NCBI GenBank assembly: GCA_017303615.1
Contig: JAFLCK010000019.1
Location: 40,831 to 104,830, forward strand
From: Obscuribacter phosphatis_A
Lineage (GTDB): Bacteria; Cyanobacteriota; Vampirovibrionia; Obscuribacterales; Obscuribacteraceae
Direction: 5' to 3'
Length of the DNA: 64,000 nt
Part shown: in pieces, positions 1-7,600 of the stretch
Numbering within the stretch: the first letter of the stretch is position 1
Layout of the letters: each line of letters begins with the position of its first letter
The notes under the pieces: generated by a model
The model's database searches: none
Seen by the model: only the letters and a program-made list of their open reading frames with translations
What the model was told of the DNA's origin: nothing
Made by a program: the position numbers and the translations under genes

Positions 1-1652
1 GCAAAAGGAGTCAGTCGACTATTTAATTGCACTTCGCCGCAAACAACCTTGCTTTCATTTTGTTGTTTGTACTCTGCTATTGTACCTCTTGGATCAATTA
101 GGGCAGAAGGTCCAGTATTTGCTGCAAAAATAAGCGATCGTCTGTTTTCGACAGCGCGAAAGACTGAAAAGGCGAGCATCTGTCTGCCGCAGTCCGACTG
201 GTGAAACCAAGCCAGGTCGGAAATATTTACAAGCAATTGGGCGCCTTCGCGGCAAGTTGCGGCAGTTAACTCGGGTGAAATACATTCGAAACAGATCAAA
301 GGTCCGGCTTTAACCGAATTTAGTGAAATCAAACCGGCTTGCTTGCCGGCCATAAAGCCCGAGCCGGAGGGAGTGTTGGTCCAGCGTCTCACCCATTCAG
401 GCATATATTGCACAAACAGTGGGGTGTATTCTCCGAGGGGCACAAGAAAGCGCTTGTGGTAGATTTCAGCCCTAAGTCCGCTGCTGGTCACCCCGAAAGC
501 GGCATTATACGGATGCCCTACCGCTGGTCTATCCATAGCACCCGCTAGAATATCGGTCTTGCGCTCCAGGGCTTCTTTCTTGAGCCATTCCATAGTGGTG
601 GGGCTTTCTTGAATATAGACCGGAAGCGCCCCTTCGGGTAAGACTGTCAGGGCATTTTCGCAGTCTTTACCGGCTGTTTTGAAAAGTAGTTTGTAGCGTT
701 CGATGATTTCGGGCAGTTCAATCTTGCCTCCGGTCGCCGACTTCTGCATGTCTATATTGATGGAACCTTCCAGCACAGCCACTTTCAGGGGGCGATTCGT
801 CTTGAGATTGGAGCCTTCCACAAGACCGGGGGTGATATAAGCTCCGAGCAAAAGGATGGTGCCCAAGCAGTAGTAGTAAGCGGTGTCCTTGTTTTCGGCG
901 AAAAGTTTTTCGACAGCCAGAGGCTTGATGAAATTGGCTAGAAGTGAGGCGATAGCCAGGTTAGCGGTGACGATTAGATAAGCCAGACCGATGCCGCCGA
1001 ATACCGAGGCTCCCTGAATGAGCATGTTCTGGCGGTATTGGCTGTATTCAATCATTGGCCAAGGGACCCCGAGTAGGTCGGGGCTGTTGCCAATCTTGTT
1101 CATGACCAAGACATAGATAAGCGGTACAACGCTGAGCATTGGTAGTTGCCACTTGCTCTTGCTGTTTTCTTGAGACTCACTTTGCTTAGGTGTAAAACCT
1201 GCGCAAAAGGGCATTTTGCCGACAATTACAGAAAATATTCCAAAAAGCAGTGCTTGTTGGCCTGAAACCAATAACCAGGCAAGCACGCTCAAGCCTAGTC
1301 CGGTCAGCCCGGGGAAGCCCATCCAGTCAAGCGGCGCCAGGTTCAAATACCAGTGCAGATAAACTAAGCTATAGCCTAGACCAAAGCAAAATCCAGTGCC
1401 AGCCAGCTTGAATATCGATCTGGTGGAAAAAATCGATAAAAAGAGTGGTACCAGCCCGAACCAAGCCAAGTACCACTGTTCGAAACCTGGACAGGATAGA
1501 CCAAGAACGGCTCCACTTGCCAGATGGAAGAGGGGATTTTGCATGAAGGCGGGCAGGCCGGAGGCATTTCCCTTCTGGCTTGGTGCCGAGGGGCTTGTCT
1601 TGCCTGCTTTTCTTGCAGTTTTATTTGGCTTGGTTAGCTGGGCCTGGGGCAT
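1..1652 (-). CDS. lnt: Apolipoprotein N-acyltransferase (partial, C-terminus outside window)
   Basis: Lnt transfers the third acyl chain onto the N-terminal cysteine of lipoproteins in the cytoplasmic membrane. Reading the minus strand gives one uninterrupted frame from an ATG at 1652 to the window edge, about 550 residues. A stop codon lies two codons upstream of that ATG, so it is the earliest start. The first half is hydrophobic, with several membrane segments. The second half is a nitrilase-fold domain in which the catalytic triad is visible: Glu in LPEGALPVY, Lys in IYHKRFLVPLGEYTP and Cys in GPLICFECISPEL. The late block NISDLAWFHQSDCGRQML is also typical of Lnt. The gene follows recA on the same strand with a hairpin between them. 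A functional Lnt implies triacylated lipoproteins and a Gram-negative type envelope, which fits the many lipobox proteins in this window. A few C-terminal residues lie beyond base 1. Confidence 0.93.
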   Translation of the reverse strand, partial: MPQAQLTKPNKTARKAGKTSPSAPSQKGNASGLPAFMQNPLFHLASGAVLGLSCPGFEQWYLAWFGLVPLFLSIFSTRSIFKLAGTGFCFGLGYSLVYLHWYLNLAPLDWMGFPGLTGLGLSVLAWLLVSGQQALLFGIFSVIVGKMPFCAGFTPKQSESQENSKSKWQLPMLSVVPLIYVLVMNKIGNSPDLLGVPWPMIEYSQYRQNMLIQGASVFGGIGLAYLIVTANLAIASLLANFIKPLAVEKLFAENKDTAYYYCLGTILLLGAYITPGLVEGSNLKTNRPLKVAVLEGSINIDMQKSATGGKIELPEIIERYKLLFKTAGKDCENALTVLPEGALPVYIQESPTTMEWLKKEALERKTDILAGAMDRPAVGHPYNAAFGVTSSGLRAEIYHKRFLVPLGEYTPLFVQYMPEWVRRWTNTPSGSGFMAGKQAGLISLNSVKAGPLICFECISPELTAATCREGAQLLVNISDLAWFHQSDCGRQMLAFSVFRAVENRRSLIFAANTGPSALIDPRGTIAEYKQQNESKVVCGEVQLNSRLTPF

Positions 1653-1690
1653 CTTTTACTTTTGCTTTTGCATGAATAAACTGTCTAGAT

Positions 1691-1727
1691 AGCAAATTGG
1701 AGTGATCGAAATCACTCCAATATTGCT
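1691..1727 (-). terminator. Hairpin between recA and lnt
   Basis: A perfect 11-bp stem (ATTGGAGTGAT at 1696-1706 with ATCACTCCAAT at 1711-1721) closes a 4-base loop. A further five pairs flank it across a one-base bulge. It lies about 50 bases after the recA stop and about 40 bases before the lnt start. The run of U expected of a classical intrinsic terminator is weak on the minus strand. It may be a recA terminator, a processing site or an attenuator for lnt. Confidence 0.5.
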
Positions 1728-1776
1728 TTACATCTTAATTCTTAGAGCCGACTGTGCGGCCTGAATTATCAGTTTA

Positions 1777-2886
1777 TTACTTATCTTTTTTCGAAAGCTC
1801 AGCTTTTACGCGGCCTTCGATTTCTTTGAGCATCTCGGGATTGGCTTCCAAGAAGGTGCGAGCCTGGTCTCTTCCTTGACCGATTCTTTCTTCTTTGTAG
1901 CTGAACCAGGTGCCGGACTTCTTGACTATTTCCATTTCAGAGGCAATATCAAGAAGGCAGCCGGCCGAGTTAATGCCTCTGCCGTAGATGATGTCGAACT
2001 CAGCAGTCCGGAAAGGCGGCGCCACTTTATTCTTCACTACTTTGACTTTGACCCGGTTGCCGATTTCAGAACCATCTTTTTTCAGAGTCTCGATTTTTCT
2101 GATATCTAATCTGACCGAAGCGTAGAACTTGAGAGCGTTCCCGCCGGTGGTTGTTTCAGGGTTACCGTACATAACGCCGATCTTTTGTCTAAGCTGGTTG
2201 ATAAAGATGACGATTGTATGAGTTTTGGCTACCACGGCAGTGAGCTTACGCAGGGCTTGGCTCATCAGTCTGGCTTGCAAGCCGGGCAGACTATCACCCA
2301 TTTCACCTTCAATTTCTGCTTTCGGCACCAAGGCTGCCACAGAGTCGACGATAACTACATCGACTGCGCCGGAGCGCACCAGTTGTTCTGTGATTTCGAG
2401 GGCTTGTTCACCAGTGTCTGGTTGTGAGATGAGCAGTTCATCGACGTTTACGCCCAGGGCACGGGCATAATCAGGGTCCATGGCGTGTTCGGCATCGACG
2501 ATGGCGGCAATACCGCCAAGCTTTTGCACTTCGGCCGCCACATGCTGAGCCAGAGTAGTTTTGCCGGAAGATTCCGGTCCATATATTTCGATGATACGAC
2601 CGCGGGGCAATCCGCCTATGCCCAGCGCCAAGTCGAGAGAAAGGGCGCCTGTCGGCACCACTTCCACCGAAGTATGTCTAGAATCGCCGAGCTTCATGAT
2701 CGAGCCGTCGCCATATTGCTTCTTGATTGAATCAAGAGCCATGCCGAGTGCTTTCAATCTTTCTTGTGTGGGGGTCACAGCTTCTTTTTTGTCGGCGCTT
2801 GCTTTGGCTGGCTTTTCGGTATTCTTTTCAGAATTGCGGTCCGAATTTTTTTCCACAGTTGCTTTCTCTTTTGTCACTACCGCCAT
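1777..2886 (-). CDS. recA: Recombinase RecA
   Basis: RecA forms ATP-dependent filaments on single-stranded DNA, drives strand exchange and triggers LexA self-cleavage. The 369-residue protein has Walker A GPESSGKT at about 103-110, the Walker B strand VDVVIVDSVAALVP, and the L2 DNA-binding loop with GVMYGNPETTTGGNALKFYA. Compared with the usual length of about 350 residues it has about 37 extra N-terminal residues, rich in Lys, Glu, Ala and Thr, before the conserved RLKALGMALDSIKKQYG. The ATG is supported by a GAGGAG ribosome-binding site 6-7 bases upstream, so the extension is probably translated. It diverges from a Crp/Fnr regulator across about 400 bases and is followed by lnt. Confidence 0.98.
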   Translation of the reverse strand: MAVVTKEKATVEKNSDRNSEKNTEKPAKASADKKEAVTPTQERLKALGMALDSIKKQYGDGSIMKLGDSRHTSVEVVPTGALSLDLALGIGGLPRGRIIEIYGPESSGKTTLAQHVAAEVQKLGGIAAIVDAEHAMDPDYARALGVNVDELLISQPDTGEQALEITEQLVRSGAVDVVIVDSVAALVPKAEIEGEMGDSLPGLQARLMSQALRKLTAVVAKTHTIVIFINQLRQKIGVMYGNPETTTGGNALKFYASVRLDIRKIETLKKDGSEIGNRVKVKVVKNKVAPPFRTAEFDIIYGRGINSAGCLLDIASEMEIVKKSGTWFSYKEERIGQGRDQARTFLEANPEMLKEIEGRVKAELSKKDK

Positions 2887-2983
2887 ATTGATTCTCCTCA
2901 GATAGATTAGCTAGAGCACGAGCTGTCGCTGATCCGTATATAAAGCGCCGGGCACGCTACTTTTAGTGCGGACCTATGTTTAA

Positions 2984-3003
2984 TTGCACATCGGCAAATT
3001 ATA
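2984..3003 (-). promoter_or_regulatory. Candidate recA promoter with adjoining inverted repeat
   Basis: On the minus strand a consensus -10 hexamer TATAAT occupies 3003-2998. Directly downstream, over the predicted start site, is the small inverted repeat TTGC-N6-GCAA (2997-2984). No good -35 hexamer is seen at 17 bases. The position fits a repressor site such as a LexA box, but the motif matches none of the LexA boxes I know (Gram-positive, proteobacterial or cyanobacterial), so that identity is a guess. Confidence 0.35.
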
Positions 3004-3097
3004 ACGGTTTTGACCCTCAGCTCGATATTAAAATCCAGCACAACCCGCATGCTGTCTGATGTATATGCGATCGCTCGCTTCCGTGGGTGGCCTTTAT

Positions 3098-3136
3098 CTA
3101 CCCCACCCTTCTTTTTAGTTAGAAAAGAGGGGGTAG
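3098..3136. other. Long imperfect hairpin between recA and the Crp/Fnr gene
   Basis: CTACCCC (3098-3104) pairs with GGGGTAG (3130-3136). The stem continues inward after an internal bulge through a CT-rich/AG-rich stretch (about 3108-3115 with 3123-3129). It sits in the divergent spacer between recA and the Crp/Fnr gene, just after a GCGATCGC octamer at 3067-3074. It could be a terminator for antisense transcription, part of a leader RNA, or a protein-binding inverted repeat. Confidence 0.4.
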
Positions 3137-3200
3137 GGGTATAAAAAGGTTGTTACCCAACAAAAAACTTGCGAAGGGTAATACAGATAACGTAATTTCC

Positions 3201-3226
3201 CGCGGTTTAGTTCAAAAAAAGCCGCG
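3201..3226 (+). promoter_or_regulatory. GC-rich hairpin with T-rich tail upstream of the Crp/Fnr gene
   Basis: CGCGG (3201-3205) pairs with CCGCG (3222-3226), extended by a T-G wobble and two T-A pairs. The loop is A-rich and a T-rich stretch follows (about 3230-3239). It looks like a weak intrinsic terminator about 75 bases before the chosen ATG of the regulator, so a transcript starting upstream could be attenuated here. Confidence 0.35.
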
Positions 3227-3300
3227 AGATTTTATTCTTGTCTGCCAAATTTAATCTTCCGCCTAATTTCCCTTCTGTATATACAAAAGAGGTCGAAGCT

Positions 3301-3993
3301 ATGAAAAGCGCCCAGCGGCTCTTCAGTCTCAGGCAATCAGAGATTTTTGAATCTTTCAATCCGGTTGAACTGGGGCGACTTCTTGGAATTTTGGAAGAGC
3401 TTGAGCTGCCTAAGCATCATTTGCTATTTTCGCCCGGCACCGCTTGTGATGCGATTTACTTCATCGAAAAGGGCAGGGTGCGGGTAACTCGTCTTTCCAC
3501 TGAGGGCAAGACAGTCATTTTGGCTCTGCTTGGACCGGGAGATATGATCGGTGAAGCAGCTTGGGAAAGCGAAGAGCATGATAGTTATGCCGAAACCCTT
3601 GAGGATAGCCGAATCTATCAAATTGGGCGGGAGGCTTTCTTGAATTATGTAAGAGAAAATCCCGAGTTTGGTTTGCGTTTTATTGGTGTTCTAGGTGATC
3701 GACTTAGACAGGCTCAGGCTCGTATAGAAGACCTCGTATTTCGCCAGGTGCCCAGTCGAGTCGCTCGCCTATTAGTCACCCTGGCCGAGACTCATGGCAA
3801 GGTCACCCCTCATGGTGTGCGAGTGGAGTTTCCTCTCACTCACCAAGAGATTGCCGATATGGTCGGCTCCAGCCGAGTAACGGTAACTCAAATTTTGAAC
3901 AAATTTAGAGACAGTCATTGGATAGACATCGAATCAAAGCGTGTGACTATCCACAACATGGATGCTCTGGAAGAACTGGTACGCCACCTCTAA
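3301..3993 (+). CDS. Crp/Fnr-family transcriptional regulator
   Basis: This is a cyclic-nucleotide-binding-like beta-barrel followed by a dimerisation helix and a winged helix-turn-helix. The sensor region carries GRVRVTRLSTEGKTVILALLG and the turn PGDMIGEAAW. The recognition region is LTHQEIADMVGSSRVTVTQ. The Arg-Ser pair that contacts cAMP phosphate in classical CRP is absent (the segment reads EEHDSYAETLEDS), and no N-terminal Fe-S cysteine cluster is visible, so the ligand is unknown. I chose the ATG at 3301 because AAGAGG lies 8 bases upstream and it gives a family-typical 230 residues. An in-frame TTG at 3238 would add 21 residues but has no ribosome-binding site. Its targets cannot be told from the sequence. 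Confidence 0.9.
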   Translation: MKSAQRLFSLRQSEIFESFNPVELGRLLGILEELELPKHHLLFSPGTACDAIYFIEKGRVRVTRLSTEGKTVILALLGPGDMIGEAAWESEEHDSYAETLEDSRIYQIGREAFLNYVRENPEFGLRFIGVLGDRLRQAQARIEDLVFRQVPSRVARLLVTLAETHGKVTPHGVRVEFPLTHQEIADMVGSSRVTVTQILNKFRDSHWIDIESKRVTIHNMDALEELVRHL

Positions 3994-4009
3994 AGATGGA
4001 CCACTTCTT

Positions 4010-4495
4010 CTAATCTTCTTCTATTCTTTCTAGAGGGACATAGATGTCGACCTCGCTTGTCTGGCTTGCGGGATCAAATCTGTGATCATAGAGTTCAAAG
4101 TCAGGGGCTGAGCGTCTCTGATATGGAGCTTGCGGCTGCCATTCGCCCCAGATATAGCCCACAGTGGAGCCGATTTCGTCAATTGGTCCTTTGTGGGTGA
4201 AGCGAGCATAGGCTCCAGATTCTAGTTTGATTTTCACCATCCCTGGTGGCACTGTCGTATCGGCTTCCGCTTCTTTTGCTGCCACATAGACCATGCAGCA
4301 GTTTTCTTCGAACTTGATTTCCGGATGATCCGCCGCGCAAACTCCATAGGCAATTTCCGACTGGCTTTCGATTTCATGGGCGCGCTTGCTGAATTCGTCC
4401 CATAGGGCTTTGATTGCCTGGCTGTCCTGGGGCGCAAAACTCTTGCCTAGACCGACAGCATAGGCTTGTTTTCGTTCGACAATCTGGGGTTGCAC
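4010..4495 (-). CDS. GyrI-like small-molecule-binding protein
   Basis: The 161-residue soluble protein resembles the stand-alone GyrI/AraC effector-binding fold (SHS2 module). Typical features are the central GMVKIKLESGAYARFTHKG strand-turn, an IGSTVGYIWGEW helix, APDFELYDHRF and the closing strand SEVDIYVPL. Family members bind hydrophobic cations or inhibit gyrase; nothing here says which ligand. The start is a GTG with GAGGAG 7 bases upstream. The gene converges on the Crp/Fnr gene with a 16-base gap. Confidence 0.8.
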   Translation of the reverse strand: MQPQIVERKQAYAVGLGKSFAPQDSQAIKALWDEFSKRAHEIESQSEIAYGVCAADHPEIKFEENCCMVYVAAKEAEADTTVPPGMVKIKLESGAYARFTHKGPIDEIGSTVGYIWGEWQPQAPYQRRSAPDFELYDHRFDPASQTSEVDIYVPLERIEED

Positions 4496-4535
4496 TTTCC
4501 TACTCCTCGTTTTGCCCTATTTTACATTTATAGGG

Positions 4536-4563
4536 TGTCGGGTATCGGGTATCGGATATCGGG
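4536..4563. repeat. Four tandem heptamers (TATCGGG type)
   Basis: Four consecutive 7-base units, TGTCGGG, TATCGGG, TATCGGA and TATCGGG, lie in the spacer between the GyrI-like gene and the giant gene, about 90 bases before the latter's ATG. Heptameric short tandem repeats (STRR) are known in filamentous cyanobacteria; the resemblance here is in unit length only. Confidence 0.8.
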
Positions 4564-4648
4564 TTTGTGCTGGTTTTGAGAATGTATATATAGGGTATAA
4601 AATTATGGCGCTCTTTCTTACTAATTCACAATTCTCGATGGACGGCTG

Positions 4649-7600
4649 ATGACCGATAAGAACGCTGCGGTGGTAAAGGACAAGGCAGGGCAGAAGCCCG
4701 AGTCTTCCGAGCAGCCGGATGTCAAAGCAAAAGTTGCCAGCGAGCAACAGGGCGAAGATGCCACAAAGATACTGCACAGCATCGATCGCAGCAAAGAAGC
4801 AAGAGGTCTTGCCAAGGTAGAACTGTATGATTCATCCGAAGCTAAAGGCAAGACCCATGAAGTCAAGCCTGGCGAAACCCTTTCAGGCATAGTCGATAAG
4901 GCTCTTACTCGCAAAGAGGGCGAATCCTCCACCGCTTACGTCAAGCGCCTCTATGAGACAGTGGCGGAGGTGGCAAAGAAAAACGGGCTGGTTGATGCCG
5001 ATAAGATTATGCCCGGGCAGAAAATTAAGCTTGATGGCGTGTTGCCCCAAGCCGGAGACAAGCCCCAAGCCGGAGACAAGCCCCAAGCCGGAGACAAGCC
5101 CCAAGTTGCAGACAAGCCCCAAGCCGGAGACAAGCCCCAAGCCGGAGACAAGCCCCAAGCTGCACCAGTCGATGCTGTCAAAGTCGGTAAAGCCGTTGAC
5201 GATGTTTATGCTGCCACCGAAGGCAAATGGATCGGTGTCGATAAAGAGAAGCTGAACAAAACTCTAGAGAGTCTCAGTCCGCAAGAAAAGCAGGCACTCG
5301 ATGCTGCCTACAAAGAAAAGCATGGCAAGCCGCTTTCTGAGATGTTGCGTGGGCAATTGAGCGGCGATGATTTGACCAAAGCTCTTTCTAATCTCACCGG
5401 CCAAGGTGATGCTCAGCGCACCGCCGCTGCCATAGATCGCGCTGCCAATGGCGGCTTGACCGGGGCCGGCACTGATGAAAAAACAATCGAAGAACTCTTG
5501 AAGGGCAAAAGCAAAGAAGAGATCAGAGCCATTGACCAGGCTTACCGCCAGAGAACCGGTATCAGCCTGGAAGACGAGATGCGCGATGAGTTCTCCGGCT
5601 CTAAGTTGACTAAGTTTCTTGATTTGGCCAAAGGCAATAATGATGATGCCGCCCGGCTCAATGCCAGTCTGGAAGAGCACAAAGAATGGGGCGTTGATGC
5701 GCGCAGCAATAGTACTGTCGAGAAGGACATCCGCGATACACTTGCCACTCTCAATTCTAAGCAAATTGCCGAGCTTGAGCAGACCTATCAAGAACGCTAC
5801 GGCAAGTCACTGAAAGAGAGCCTACTGCAAGACAAAAATTTGCCGGAAGAAACCAAGCAAGCCTTGGAAATCTATCTGAAAGGCACAGATAAGCGCAGTC
5901 CCGATGATACGCTCAAACTAGCCGAACTCGGTCTCAAATCCGGCAATCAAGATGTTTTCCAAGAAGCGTTTCGTGATGCCTCCCCGGAAGCTCGGGCCAA
6001 GTTCTTGGCTGAAGACGGCGAAGCCAGAGTGAAGAAGGCTTTCGGCGAAGACAGTGATGCCAGCCGCCGTGCTATGGATTATGTGCGTGACGGTAAGCTC
6101 GATGTTGCCACCAAAGTTCGCGATAATTCCAGTTGGCTCGGTGACAATGAAGAGGCTATTGAACAAGCTCTTGGTCAGATGAGCGAAGCCGAAAGAGCAA
6201 AATATTTGCAAGGCAAGCGTTTGGCTGAAAGTAAGGCTGATGTCTCGAGTTTGAACGCCGCAGACAAAGAAGGTCTGGATTATTATCAAAAGCTGCGCAC
6301 CGCCATGGAAGGTGCAGGCAATGAAAGAGAATTGGCCCGCTGGGAAGACCTGATCAAGACTGGCAAAGATGGCTCTCTGGTTGGACAGCTGGCTAAACAA
6401 GGCGGTATTTTCGATGACAGTATGGACTCGGTGCTTGGCACCATAGAAGGCATGTCTAAGAAAGACTGGGAGCGTCTCAAGTCTGATCCCGAGTATCGTC
6501 GAGAAATAGAGAAAACACTAGCTATAGATTTGAGCGATTCTGAGATGCAGCGCGCTCGTGAATTGCTAGATAAAAAGTCGGCGGCGGCGACCTTTGAAGA
6601 GAGCAAGGCGGCCAATCGACCGCTTACTGAAGTCTTAGCCGACCGGCAAGGATTTTTCAGTGATGATGAAGAAGGCATTATCAAGGCTCTAGAGAATATG
6701 AGCCCGACTGAGCAAGCTAAGTACAGAAACGATCCTGAATACAAGAAAGAAATTGATCGTTTGGTGGCAGGCGGTATGGAACGCGGCGCCGAGCTCAATG
6801 CCGCCATGTCTATTCTCGACCGTGTCTCGCGGGGGGAAAAGCCTGAGTCGGACATCGTTTCCAAATTAGAGATGCACTCTACAAACTTCAATGTCGACGA
6901 GACAAAAGTTGTGCAAGATCTGGAAGAAGCTTTCCGCAAAGATCCTACATTGCGAGAGCGGCTGAATAATCCGCAAAGTGAAGCTGATAAGGCTATGGCT
7001 AAGCAATTTGACTCGGCCTTGCGCAGGGCTTTAGATCCTGATGAATACGAGAAATATGCCAAACCTTTGCTTGAGACCGGCAGAATACCGATTGAAGTTA
7101 AGGCTGATCTCTACAAGGGCATCTTCAACGACGATGAGAAAGGTTTCTTTGAGTCTCTAAAGAAAGACCGAGCCACTGATGCTGACTGGCAAGAGGTTCT
7201 CAACAATCCTGATAAGACACTTTCTTTCTTGTCTAGCGAAGAGCGCGAAATAGCTTTAAACATCGCCAGACAAAAGGGCGAGATGCGACCGGAAGATGAG
7301 TTGCGCGCGGCCATGGTGGGCGTAGGCACTGACGAAGCAAAGATCAAAGAGATTCTTGCCGGGCTGAAGCCTGAAGAGAAAGAAGCTGTGCGTCAGGCTT
7401 ACGAGAATAAGTATGGAGCATCTCTAAAGGGCGACGTTCTTGATGAGCTGGGTGGCGGCGAAAAGATGGAAGCTGCCAGAGCCTTGAGGGGACCGCAGAC
7501 TGCCCGGGAAGCGTACAACGATGCTCGCTCGGAAGTATACGAGAGCGCCGATGGTCTTGGCCGCGCTTGGGTTGATAAGGTTTGGGATGGCACCGGTCAT

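Noticed and set aside
94..1567. Several short ORFs on both strands over the lnt region
   Set aside because: They are out-of-frame shadows of the single open lnt frame, which runs off the left edge.
2984..2997. LexA (SOS) box at the recA promoter
   Set aside because: An inverted repeat lies at the right place, but its sequence matches none of the LexA consensus sequences I know; it is kept only as part of a candidate promoter.
5051..5158. CRISPR array suggested by 18-bp repeats
   Set aside because: The units are contiguous, in coding frame and without spacers; the same applies to the 15-bp units at 40398-40517.
6286..7062. 258-codon minus-strand ORF rich in Ser/Arg inside the giant gene
   Set aside because: It is a shadow of the plus-strand repeat coding sequence; its composition mirrors reversed Asp/Glu/Lys codons and no start signal is seen.
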